NCBI GenBank assembly: GCA_947625735.1
Contig: CANQPL010000021.1
Coordinates: forward strand, 1-43,105
DNA length: 43,105 nucleotides
Source: an uncultured Clostridia bacterium
GTDB taxonomy: Bacteria > Bacillota > Clostridia > Oscillospirales > Ruminococcaceae
Direction: 5' to 3'
Within the stretch, counting starts at the first letter, position 1, and the number at the start of each line of letters is the position of its first letter. The position numbers and the translations under genes are program-made. The notes under the pieces were generated by a model. The model was given only the letters and a program-made list of their open reading frames with translations, made no database searches and was not told the DNA's origin. Of this stretch, positions 34,558-42,554 are shown one piece after another.

Positions 34558-35775
34558 ATGAGATCATTAAAAATACCGGGAGCGGTTGCTGCAGGCATAA
34601 TTGCGGCGGGAATGTGGACAATTACCGCATATGCGGAGGACTATGAGTTTGACGTTTCCTCTGCCGTTCAGTCAAACGGCAAATGGGGGCAGTCCTTTAC
34701 CGAATATACCTCTCTTGACGGCGAAGAATCCCATGCGGGGGACTTTGACCCGAGAATAATGACTCCCGATTCCGAAATAATTGTGGAGTATACCTACGAG
34801 GGTGAGGCAAACGGCGCTCCCTGTGAGCTTATCTGGCAGACGTGGGACGTGGGCGGCGTGGAAAAAGACCCCGATATTATCTCCGACTGGAATAAGATCG
34901 CCCCCTATGATTATGACGATACTTCCGCTAAATTCTCCTATGCCGATATCGTCGCTGCTTACGGCACAGAGGACTTTTCTCAGGTTTATGCGGTGAATGT
35001 GGGCGATGCGGGCGTTATGCTCACCGTTACAAAAATGACGGCTACAAATGTAAATATGTCCGCGGTTTCTGCTCCATCGGCAGGCAGTTTTACCGATGAG
35101 GGATTCGAGTTTGACGTTTCCTCAGCCGTTCAGTCAAACGGCGAATGGGGACAGTCCTTTATAACATATACCGTTCTTGACGGTCTTGAAGAGCATTCGG
35201 GAGGATTCGACCCCACACTTATGACCGCCGATTCGGAGGTAATTATCGAGTATACATACGAGGGAGAGGCAAACGGCGCACCATGTGAGCTTATCTGGCA
35301 GACATGGGAAACAGAGGGCGTTACGCCTACCGAGGGAATAGCAGGCAACTGGAACAAGATCCCCCCCACCGATTATAACGACACCTCCGCTACATTCTCC
35401 TATGCCGATATTGCCGCTGCTTACGGCACGGAGGACTTTTCTCAGGTTTATGCAATATGCGTGGGGGACACGGGCGTTAAGCTCACTGTCACTTCCATGA
35501 AGATAACAAATTTAAGCGGCTCTCCTGCCGGAGATACGGACGTTACAGAACCCGCCGAAACAGAAGCAGAAACGGAAGCAGAAACAGAAATTACGACCTC
35601 TGTTGCTCCCGTTGAATCCACTGCAATTACCACAACGACAAATATTGCCGCAAATGCTCCGAAAGAGGGCGGCTCAAATATTGCGGTCATAATTATTGTT
35701 GCTGTAGTTGTCATTGCTGTGGGCGTTTTTGTGGTCATAAAACTCATAGGCAAGAACAAGGGAAAATATTATTAA
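34558..35775 (+). CDS. Secreted, membrane-anchored protein with two tandem ~150-residue domains
   Basis: 405 residues: signal peptide (to about residue 25, ITAYA), two tandem homologous domains (starting YEFDVSSAVQSNGKWGQSF and FEFDVSSAVQSNGEWGQSF), a Thr/Glu-rich linker with an EAETEAETE run, then one membrane helix (IAVIIIVAVVVIAVGVFVV) and a basic tail. The repeats share EYTYEGEANGAPCELIWQTW and FSYADIxAAYGTEDFSQVYA, conserved aromatics that suggest a sugar-binding-like beta-sandwich; no family is recognised. ATG 34558 follows GAAAGGAAG; an in-frame TTG at 34492 is part of the -35 box. Monocistronic, with its own terminator. The layout resembles the 8439-9179 protein. Confidence 0.85.
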   Translation: MRSLKIPGAVAAGIIAAGMWTITAYAEDYEFDVSSAVQSNGKWGQSFTEYTSLDGEESHAGDFDPRIMTPDSEIIVEYTYEGEANGAPCELIWQTWDVGGVEKDPDIISDWNKIAPYDYDDTSAKFSYADIVAAYGTEDFSQVYAVNVGDAGVMLTVTKMTATNVNMSAVSAPSAGSFTDEGFEFDVSSAVQSNGEWGQSFITYTVLDGLEEHSGGFDPTLMTADSEVIIEYTYEGEANGAPCELIWQTWETEGVTPTEGIAGNWNKIPPTDYNDTSATFSYADIAAAYGTEDFSQVYAICVGDTGVKLTVTSMKITNLSGSPAGDTDVTEPAETEAETEAETEITTSVAPVESTAITTTTNIAANAPKEGGSNIAVIIIVAVVVIAVGVFVVIKLIGKNKGKYY

Positions 35776-35781
35776 TGGTGA

Positions 35782-35813
35782 ACGAGCAGTTTTTATAAGC
35801 TGCTCGTTTTTTT
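35782..35813 (+). terminator. Rho-independent terminator after the tandem-domain surface protein
   Basis: ACGAGCAG (35782-35789) and CTGCTCGT (35800-35807) followed by a run of T to 35813, 7 nt after the stop. Confidence 0.88.
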
Positions 35814-35844
35814 GTGGGAAATTGATAAAGTTAAAAAATTATCC

Positions 35845-35873
35845 TTGACAAAATCAAAACATTGTAATATAAT
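35845..35873 (+). promoter_or_regulatory. Promoter of the 35956-37020 gene
   Basis: TTGACA (35845-35850), 17-bp spacer, TATAAT (35868-35873): a consensus pair, 82 nt before the ATG. Confidence 0.8.
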
Positions 35874-35955
35874 TATAAAATAGCGTAAACGTTTAAATTC
35901 AGGTAGGCAATTGTAAAATTTGCCGCCGCAACAGAGATGATTATGGAGGATAAAT

Positions 35956-37020
35956 ATGAGGATCGGGAACAATTCTAAAACCACCTTAGCAATGGTGTGT
36001 GCAGCGCTGTCAATTGCGGGCATTATGGTACTTGCCGAACACGGCAAGGACAGCAAAGCAATGTCAAAGGGTGTTGAGGATTTTAACACTATGGAGGCTG
36101 TGGATTTTGAGGACGATACATTTGTAAAAGGCACGATCCTTGAGCTGGATCAGGAATTTGCCTATATGGAGGAGTATTCAACTGCCTACGGCATAAAGGT
36201 AGGCAAGGAACGGATCACGGAGCATTATTACATAATGCCTTTAGCTTCCTCCATGCTCACAGCAAGTGAAGAATCGGACGTTAAATATATCGGCGTGTGC
36301 CTGACAAGATCGGAGGACATCGCAAAAGCCGAACAGATGCTCAACGAAACATGGGAATGGTGGGACACAGGCGAAGAGCCTGATGTGTGGACATCTATTG
36401 ATCTGGCGTGTGCAAAGGTTGAGCCGATGGAAGGTGAGCTGCTGGACTATTTCTATGAGGGCATTATGTATACATATGATGACGAGGGCGGTTCAAGGTC
36501 AAAATACAGCGGTCAGGTAGTACCCTACATCATTTCATTCTACAATCCCGATGCGATAAATACAAAATTCAACGCAGGTATTGTCCTGTTTCTGGTGGGA
36601 CTTGTTCCGCTTTTAATTATGGTGGCGTTCTGGCTCAAATCGAGAAATGCCGCTCCTGCATATCCCACAACAAGCTACAGCGGCGGAACGTATACACCTG
36701 TGAACGGCACGCAAAACAGTATGAACAGCTTTAGCGGCGGTCAGGGCAGTACAAGCGGCAGTTTTGACAGCAGTATGGGCAGCTTTAACAGCAATTCGGG
36801 GAGCTTTAACAGCAGCACGGGCAGAACCCGTACGCCCGAATCGGTGGGACTTGGCAGTATGGAGAGTCTTGGAAGTCCTGCGGCAGGCAACACGGATAAC
36901 GGGGGCAGAGTGAGCGGTACAAGCGGTACAACCGGAGGAAGTTATCCGGGAATGGAAGAGCTTGATACATCGGCACTGGGTATAGGCATTGACGATGAGG
37001 ACAGCGGTAATTCGTTATAA
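35956..37020 (+). CDS. Membrane protein with two helices and a Gly/Ser/Asn-rich tail
   Basis: 354 residues. One helix near the N-terminus (AMVCAALSIAGIMVLAEHG), an external domain of about 175 residues, a second helix (AGIVLFLVGLVPLLIMVAFWL) and a low-complexity cytoplasmic tail of about 125 residues with repeated GSFDSS/GSFNSN/GSFNSS units, ending in an acidic IGIDDEDSG stretch. The tail resembles in style the C-terminus of the DUF975 protein at 28617 (Gly/Ser-rich, ending GIGDDEDD), suggesting a shared type of tail. GGAGG precedes the ATG and the promoter is near consensus. No family recognised. Confidence 0.82.
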   Translation: MRIGNNSKTTLAMVCAALSIAGIMVLAEHGKDSKAMSKGVEDFNTMEAVDFEDDTFVKGTILELDQEFAYMEEYSTAYGIKVGKERITEHYYIMPLASSMLTASEESDVKYIGVCLTRSEDIAKAEQMLNETWEWWDTGEEPDVWTSIDLACAKVEPMEGELLDYFYEGIMYTYDDEGGSRSKYSGQVVPYIISFYNPDAINTKFNAGIVLFLVGLVPLLIMVAFWLKSRNAAPAYPTTSYSGGTYTPVNGTQNSMNSFSGGQGSTSGSFDSSMGSFNSNSGSFNSSTGRTRTPESVGLGSMESLGSPAAGNTDNGGRVSGTSGTTGGSYPGMEELDTSALGIGIDDEDSGNSL

Positions 37021-37069
37021 ATCTAAGCGAAATTAACAAAAGCAAAAACAAAAAAAGAGGCAGAGGCAC

Positions 37070-37396
37070 AAAAGAGAAAATCAAAGCAAAACAAACACAA
37101 GGTAAAGTTTTCGCCAGCCTTTTTTCAAAAGGCTGCGGGGTCGAGGGGCAGCGCCCCGCAAAGGAGCAGCATAACAAACGAATCCCAATAATCAAGCATG
37201 GGAGCAGATAAACAGGGGGAGCGATAACCGCCGCAAAGAAAAACACGGGGAGTGCATTTCTTAAAAACAACACTGTATAGACGGTGGAGTTTAAATATGC
37301 GGCGGTTATCAGCGGGCAAAGAGGTCTGCACGGCACATTAGTGCCATAAAAAGCGGGGGAAAACAAAATTAACTATCCCGACAAAGAAATCTGCAC
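37070..37396 (-). repeat. Structured dispersed element, copy F
   Basis: Reverse copy just downstream of the 35956-37020 gene. Small hairpin GGCAC-TAAT-GTGCC, the long-range stem (TGCGGCGGTTAT near 37299 and ATAACCGCCGCA near 37225), a single GC-rich hairpin GGGGC-GCT-GCCCC and the final CAGCCTTTT stem. It has the fewest hairpins of the near-complete copies. Confidence 0.83.
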
Positions 37397-37401
37397 AAAA
37401 A

Positions 37402-37540
37402 GGAGTCAGAGTCACAAAAGAAAAAATTCAAGCATGGGAGCGGATAAACAGGGGAGTTTAAATATGCGGCGATTATCTGCTGACGTAAAGAAATCTGCAC
37501 AGCACATTAGTGCAATAGAAAACGGGGAGAAACAAAATAA
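37402..37540 (-). repeat. Structured dispersed element, decayed copy G
   Basis: Reverse, internally deleted copy adjoining F. Keeps the tail, AAGCATGGGAGCGG, AGTTTAAATATGCGGCG and a weakened small hairpin (GCAC-TAAT-GTGC), but has lost the hairpin chain and one arm of the long-range stem. The second deletion joins two GGAG-containing sites that are apart in copy F, consistent with loss between short direct repeats. Confidence 0.75.
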
Positions 37541-37544
37541 AAAT

Positions 37545-38035
37545 TTGGCGGGGTGACCCCGCTTGCACCTCGTTGGTATGTTTTGCGTGAACATCTCAAT
37601 AGTAACTCGGTAACTTTTATTTGGCGGTGATTGCCCGCAAAATCATAAGTCAAAGGTCGGAGGGTAATGTACTGATTAGCAGATATGCACATCTATCCTC
37701 TATCTTCTAACTTCTATCCTCTAAATAGAAATTTGAAGGCTGAGCCTTCACCCGGGTCGTTGGTGTTTTTTTGCATGAACATTTCAATAGTAACTCGGTA
37801 ACCTTTATTTGTCGTGATTTTAAATCAGAATTTAGAATTATAAGCAAATATAAATTACCGTGCTTATCTGAAATATTTACATTTAATTTACCAAAGAAGT
37901 GACTGCGATTAAACGCAAAACAAAGGGTACCGGGCTGCTATCTCAAAAATTTAAGCAAACTTCTCCAACGCTAAAAAATTTTCATTAAATACCACAGAAA
38001 ATAAACGTTACCGCGCCGCTTTGTAAAGGATTTTT
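37545..38035. repeat. GTAAC-core repeat array 6 (forward then reverse units)
   Basis: Hairpin heads GGCGGGG-TGA-CCCCGC (37549) and GAAGGC-TGA-GCCTTC (about 37735). Forward cores lie near 37605 and 37792, with reverse cores near 37855, 37930 and 38008. The segment 37625-37745 is a reverse complement of the duplicated block of array 2 (shared AGTAATGTACTGATTAGCAG-like and TCTAACTTCTATCCTCTAAA sequences). No gene in the 37021-38182 interval. Confidence 0.83.
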
Positions 38036-38182
38036 GCTGCACTGCCGAAAATTTGGAAGTTTATTCTCCCGAAAAACCGGACAGGGGAGAATATACCCCA
38101 TATCACCATTAAAAACAGCCTCAGACATTTTTAAATGTTTGACCATATCACGAAAATGTATCATTGTAAGGAGGAATTTTCT

Positions 38183-38557
38183 ATGAGCGAAAAAATTTAC
38201 ACAAAAAATGCTCCCGAAGCTATCGGTCCTTATTCTCAGGCGGTAAAATGCGGCGGCTTCCTGTTTACTTCCGGACAGATCGCTATTGATCCCGCAACCG
38301 GAAATATTGTCCCCGGCGGAATAAAGGAGCAGACTGTGCGCATTTGCGAAAATCTGAAAGCCGTTCTTTCTGAGGCGGGTCTTTCCTTTGACAGCGTTGT
38401 GAAAACTACCTGTTTCCTTGCGGATATGGGCGATTTTGCCGCTTTCAATGAGGTTTACGGTCAGTATTTCACAAGCAAACCCGCACGCTCCTGCGTGGCT
38501 GCCGCTGCTCTCCCTAAAGGCGCTGCTGCGGAAATTGAACTCATCGCTGAGATCTGA
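38183..38557 (+). CDS. ridA: RidA family enamine/imine deaminase
   Basis: Hydrolyses reactive 2-aminoacrylate and related imines made by PLP enzymes acting on serine and threonine. The 124-residue protein has the family blocks IGPYSQAV, FTSGQIAIDP and the catalytic-pocket Arg in KPARSCVAAAALPKGAAAEIE. ATG 38183 follows AAGGAGGA; the frame is open 16 codons upstream without a better site. It is convergent with the serine operon, sharing a terminator. The link to serine chemistry fits the family function, but co-regulation is not shown. Confidence 0.95.
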   Translation: MSEKIYTKNAPEAIGPYSQAVKCGGFLFTSGQIAIDPATGNIVPGGIKEQTVRICENLKAVLSEAGLSFDSVVKTTCFLADMGDFAAFNEVYGQYFTSKPARSCVAAAALPKGAAAEIELIAEI

Positions 38558-38574
38558 TCACCCCCTCACTGCAT

Positions 38575-38616
38575 AAAAATAACGGTCCGCACCCGAACAG
38601 TGCGAACCGTTTCTTT
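38575..38616. terminator. Bidirectional terminator between ridA and serA
   Basis: ACGGTCCGCAC (38582-38592) and GTGCGAACCGT (38600-38610) pair at 10 of 11 positions, with TTCTTT on the plus side and TATTTTTATG on the minus side. Confidence 0.8.
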
Positions 38617-38628
38617 ATGCCTTTATGC

Positions 38629-39807
38629 TTATCCTATGACCCTGACACCCGTCACATTTTCCGTTTTTCTGAGCTTGTCGGCGATATCATCGGTAATATT
38701 GCCTACAGCGTCAATAATCGTGTACGCATAGTCCTTGCGGGAGGTGTTGAGCATATTTTCAATATTTATATTTGCTGCTCCCAGAATTGCTGTTATCTCG
38801 GATATAACTGCGGGTACATTCCTGTGAAGAATGCATATCTTCGTCCCGACTGTGTTAAGCTCCGCATTGGGGTAGTTTACGGAGTTGCGGATATTTCCCT
38901 TTTCCAGATACTCGATAAGCTCGTTTACTGCCATTACTGCGCAGTTGTCCTCGGATTCTTCGGTGGACGCTCCTAAATGGGGGATAGCGATAACTCCCTC
39001 CATGCCTGCCGTTTTCTCGTTGGGGAAATCGGTGACGTAGCGGCGCACCTTACCGGACTTCAATGCAGTCTCTATAGCATCATCATCTACAAGCGTATCA
39101 CGGGCAAAGTTGATGATGATAACTCCGTCTTTCATCATTGCAATGGTTTCGGCATTTATCATGTGCTTTGTATTTACATTGGGATCGTCATTCACCACAA
39201 GAGGTGTGTGAAGTGTGATGTAATCGGAATTTCTGAAAATTTCTTCCCTTGTCTTGACCCTCTCGATGTTCTCGGAAAGATGCCATGCCGCTTCAATGGA
39301 AATATACGGATCGCAGCCCAGTACTTTCATGCCGAGATTCAATGCGGCATTTCCCAGAGGTCCGCCTATTGCACCAAGTCCGATAATGCCGAGAGTCTTG
39401 CCTCTCAGCTCTGTGCCCGCAAACTGCGCCTTGTTCTTCTCTACGCTCTTTGCAATGTCGGGATCGTCCTTGTTTTCCTTTACCCAGCAGGCACCGCCCA
39501 GTATATCTCTCGATGCAAGAAGCATTCCCGCAATGGCAAGCTCCTTTACTCCGTTTGCATTTGCTCCGGGTGTGTTGAATACCACAATGCCCCTCTCGGC
39601 GCACTTGTCAAGAGGAATATTGTTTACTCCCGCTCCCGCTCTTGCTATGGCAACAAGCTTATCGCCCATTTCCATGTCGTGCATCTTTGCAGAGCGGACA
39701 AGTATCGCATCGGGGTTTTCTGCCGTATCGGATACGGTGTACTTTTCCTTGTCAAAAATGTCCGTGCCGCATTTTGCGATCTTATTGAGTGTCCGTATAT
39801 TGAACAT
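38629..39807 (-). CDS. serA: D-3-phosphoglycerate dehydrogenase
   Basis: Oxidises 3-phosphoglycerate to 3-phosphohydroxypyruvate, first step of serine synthesis. 392 residues: a Rossmann NAD domain with GLGAIGGPLG, the catalytic-domain blocks RAGAGVNNIPLD and IPHLGASTEESEDN, and a C-terminal ACT domain (KICILHRNVPAVISEIT to the end) that in relatives binds serine. The intermediate long substrate-binding domain of some Firmicute enzymes is absent. Last gene of serC-DUF6440-serA. Confidence 0.96.
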   Translation of the reverse strand: MFNIRTLNKIAKCGTDIFDKEKYTVSDTAENPDAILVRSAKMHDMEMGDKLVAIARAGAGVNNIPLDKCAERGIVVFNTPGANANGVKELAIAGMLLASRDILGGACWVKENKDDPDIAKSVEKNKAQFAGTELRGKTLGIIGLGAIGGPLGNAALNLGMKVLGCDPYISIEAAWHLSENIERVKTREEIFRNSDYITLHTPLVVNDDPNVNTKHMINAETIAMMKDGVIIINFARDTLVDDDAIETALKSGKVRRYVTDFPNEKTAGMEGVIAIPHLGASTEESEDNCAVMAVNELIEYLEKGNIRNSVNYPNAELNTVGTKICILHRNVPAVISEITAILGAANINIENMLNTSRKDYAYTIIDAVGNITDDIADKLRKTENVTGVRVIG

Positions 39808-39835
39808 TTCTATTACCTGCTTTCAGAATAATTTA

Positions 39836-40048
39836 TTAATTTTCAATTGAAAAACCCATGGTGTTGTCCATATACTCCGGAGTTATTACCGGCTTACCGT
39901 CCTTGTCAAGAAGAACGGTCATACCGCCGGCGTACCCCTCGGTAAACATAATATAATTCACGCCTGTTACGGTATCCACAGCTATTCTATATTGCGGCGC
40001 AATTCCCTGAGAATATATTATCTTAAATCTTTCCGGTTTTTTTGCCAT
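39836..40048 (-). CDS. DUF6440 family small protein
   Basis: 70 residues from ATG 40048, chosen because GAGGAGAGG lies 5-8 nt upstream. Shows the family pattern RFKIIYSQG, YRIAVDTVTGVNYIM and YAGGMTVLLDKDGKPVI, a small beta-rich fold often found beside metabolic genes. Function unknown. It sits between serC (stop 16 nt upstream) and serA (start 28 nt downstream), so it is translated with the serine enzymes. Confidence 0.85.
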   Translation of the reverse strand: MAKKPERFKIIYSQGIAPQYRIAVDTVTGVNYIMFTEGYAGGMTVLLDKDGKPVITPEYMDNTMGFSIEN

Positions 40049-40064
40049 GGGTCCTCTCCTCATT

Positions 40065-41147
40065 TCAGCCGTTTTCCTGCTCAAATTTCTTCATAAATTC
40101 AACGAGCTTTTCACAGCCCTCTATTGGCATTGCATTGTAAACGGACGCTCTCATGCCGCCTACACTTCTGTGACCCTTGATATTTATAAAGCCCGCTTTC
40201 TTTGCTTCGGACACAAATTTAGCGTCAAGCTCCTCATTTCCCGTAATAAAAGGAATATTCATAAGAGAACGATCCTTGCCGTTTACGGTAGCTTTGAAAA
40301 GCTTGGAGCTGTCCAGAAAATCATAGATAACAGCTGCCTTTTTCTCGTTCAGGGCTTTCATAGCGGTAAGTCCGCCCATTTCCTTTACCCATTCAAGAAC
40401 CAGCTTCAGAATATAAATAGAATAGGTGGGGGGAGTGTTGTACATAGAACCGTTATCCGCATGGATCTTGTAGTTGAACATGGTGGGAGTAGTTTCTCTT
40501 GCGTTTCCGATCATATCCTCACGGACAATTACCACGGTAAGACCCGCAGGACCCATATTCTTCTGTGCACCCGCATAGATAAGGGCAAATCTGCTTACGT
40601 CCACAGGCTCAGAAAGAATGCAGGAGGACATATCAGCCACAAGGGGAACATCGCCTGTATCGGGCAGCTCCGCCCACTTTGTGCCGTAAATGGTATTGTT
40701 AAGACAGATGTGGAAATAATCCGCATCGGGTCTGCACTCGTTCTTGTCTATTTCGGGAATATAGGAAAATGTCTTATCCTTAGAGGACGCCACTGCCTTG
40801 CAGTCGCCGTAACGGGAAGCCTCCTCATACGCCTTTTTAGCCCACTGACCTGTAATAACAAAATCTGCCTTGCCTGACTTGTTCATGAGATTTAACGGGA
40901 TCATGGCAAACTGAGAGGACGCTCCTCCCTGTAAAAACAGTACCTTGTAATTATCGGGAATGCTCATTACCTCTCTGAGAAGTGCTTCTGCTTCGTCTAT
41001 TATCGCCTGATATTCCTTGGAACGGTGGGACATCTCCATAACGGACTGACCCGTACCCTTATAATCGAGCATTTCCTCGGCGGCGGTTTTCAGCACCTTT
41101 TCGGGCAGCATCGCAGGACCTGCCGAAAAGTTATAAACTCTGGACAT
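40065..41147 (-). CDS. serC: Phosphoserine aminotransferase
   Basis: Transaminates 3-phosphohydroxypyruvate with glutamate to phosphoserine; PLP enzyme. 360 residues, typical. N-terminus YNFSAGPAMLPEKVL, the HRSKEY block and the PLP-lysine motif AGAQKNMGPAG are diagnostic. ATG 41147 follows AAAGGAAGAG; an upstream in-frame ATG at 41231 has no such support. First gene of the serine operon, behind a near-consensus promoter. Confidence 0.97.
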   Translation of the reverse strand: MSRVYNFSAGPAMLPEKVLKTAAEEMLDYKGTGQSVMEMSHRSKEYQAIIDEAEALLREVMSIPDNYKVLFLQGGASSQFAMIPLNLMNKSGKADFVITGQWAKKAYEEASRYGDCKAVASSKDKTFSYIPEIDKNECRPDADYFHICLNNTIYGTKWAELPDTGDVPLVADMSSCILSEPVDVSRFALIYAGAQKNMGPAGLTVVIVREDMIGNARETTPTMFNYKIHADNGSMYNTPPTYSIYILKLVLEWVKEMGGLTAMKALNEKKAAVIYDFLDSSKLFKATVNGKDRSLMNIPFITGNEELDAKFVSEAKKAGFINIKGHRSVGGMRASVYNAMPIEGCEKLVEFMKKFEQENG

Positions 41148-41249
41148 TGTAAACTCTTCCTTTCCATTCCGATCCTGTATATACAGAAAACGGACACAAA
41201 AAATATATATGCCTGAATTACGGGCAAGCATAATTTTCCATACTATTTC

Positions 41250-41278
41250 AGTATATCACAACATATCCGGAATGTCAA
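41250..41278 (-). promoter_or_regulatory. serC-DUF6440-serA promoter
   Basis: Minus-strand TTGACA (41273-41278), 17-bp spacer, TATACT (41250-41255), about 103 nt before the serC ATG. No riboswitch or T-box is recognisable in the short leader. Confidence 0.75.
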
Positions 41279-41414
41279 GTGGGATAAAATATTTTTTTGA
41301 GAAGAACCGCTGCAACCTCATATGATCCGCAAAAGGACGGCGGAATATCAAATGACAGGTCAATGAAGTACCGCAAAGCCCCGCACAAAAACGTGTGGGG
41401 CTTTGCCTTTATCC

Positions 41415-42326
41415 TTATCCCAGTCTTAACATCTCATCAATACATCTGCGTGCGCCCTTTATTACATCGGGGGACAGGTCTACCTCCTCGCCGTCCGTTC
41501 CCTCCATGCAGTGAAGCACGTCCGCAAGACAGGTCACCCTCATATTATGACAAATGCAGTCCTTGCTTATGGGATAGAACAGCTTTTCGGGATAAGTTAT
41601 CCCCAGATGAGCCGCAATGCTTATTTCCGTAGCGATGATAAATTCCTTATTATCCGAATCTCTTGCAAAGTCCATTATCCCTTTGGTGCTGCCTACATAG
41701 TCCGCATATGCAATTAACTCGGGACGGCACTCGGGGTGCATAAGTACAAGCGCATTGGGGTGAGCTGCTTTTGCCGCCTTGACATCACTTACGGTAAGCC
41801 TTGCATGAGTGGGACAGCCGCCGTTTATCAGCTTAAATTCCTTTTCGGGCAGCTTCTTTGATACATAGTCTCCCAGATTGCAGTCGGGGATAAAAAGTAT
41901 CTTCTTTGCGTCCATTTTCCCGATTATCCCCACCGCTGAGGAAGATGTCACGCACACATCACAGAGAGTTTTAAGCTCCGCTGTTGTATTGATGTAGCAT
42001 ACAACGGCATGATCGGCGTATTTCTCTTTGAGCTGCGAAAGCATTGCAGTGTCAAGCTGCTCCGCCATGGGACAGCCCGCTTCTCCTCTGGGGAGAAATA
42101 CCCTCTTTTCGGGGGAAAGTATTTTTACCGTTTCCGCCATGAATCGCACACCGCACATTATCACATTCTTATTCGGCGATCCCGCCGCCTTTTTGGCAAG
42201 CGCAAAGGAATCTCCCGTGAAATCCGCCGCTTCAATTATATCATCGGACTGGTAGCAGTGGGCGAGTATACAAAAATCCTTTTCCTTTTTCAGCTTTTCG
42301 ATACGTTCCCGTATATCTCCTATCAT
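41415..42326 (-). CDS. nadA: Quinolinate synthase
   Basis: Condenses iminoaspartate with dihydroxyacetone phosphate to quinolinate in NAD synthesis, using a [4Fe-4S] cluster. 303 residues; conserved blocks ILAHCYQSDDI, CDVCVTSSSAV, HPECRPELI, and the C-terminal CICHNMRVTCLADVLHCMEG supply the cluster cysteines. The length is that of the compact NadA type. It is alone here; nadB and nadC are not in the window. The ATG is preceded by GGGGACGAT, a modest ribosome site. Confidence 0.95.
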   Translation of the reverse strand: MIGDIRERIEKLKKEKDFCILAHCYQSDDIIEAADFTGDSFALAKKAAGSPNKNVIMCGVRFMAETVKILSPEKRVFLPRGEAGCPMAEQLDTAMLSQLKEKYADHAVVCYINTTAELKTLCDVCVTSSSAVGIIGKMDAKKILFIPDCNLGDYVSKKLPEKEFKLINGGCPTHARLTVSDVKAAKAAHPNALVLMHPECRPELIAYADYVGSTKGIMDFARDSDNKEFIIATEISIAAHLGITYPEKLFYPISKDCICHNMRVTCLADVLHCMEGTDGEEVDLSPDVIKGARRCIDEMLRLG

Positions 42327-42369
42327 TCTATCGTCCCCTTTTGCATAGCAAAATTATAGATTTACTGTA

Positions 42370-42399
42370 ATTATAGCATATTTCTAAGGATTTTTTCAA
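42370..42399 (-). promoter_or_regulatory. nadA promoter
   Basis: Minus-strand TTGAAA (42394-42399), 18-bp spacer, TGC-TATAAT (extended -10, 42370-42375), about 44 nt before the ATG. Confidence 0.6.
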
Positions 42400-42554
42400 C
42401 TGTAATGCCGTAAATTCTTATACGAATATTCCTAAAATCTTGTTGTTTTTTTGTTGATTATCACAATTATTATACTTTATGTTGTTTGGTGTATTAAATT
42501 TACAGATAGTTATAAGCATTCTGCAAACAGGTCAGTTCCATATGCGTTGCAAAA

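Noticed and set aside
38977-39850. Plus-strand ORFs opposite serA
   Set aside because: Shadow frames. SerA on the minus strand is unambiguous.
41373-41406. Hairpin between nadA and the serC promoter as a terminator
   Set aside because: The stem GCAAAGCCCC/GGGGCTTTGC is strong, but no T-run follows on the nadA (minus) side, so I do not list it as a terminator. It may still end nadA transcripts.
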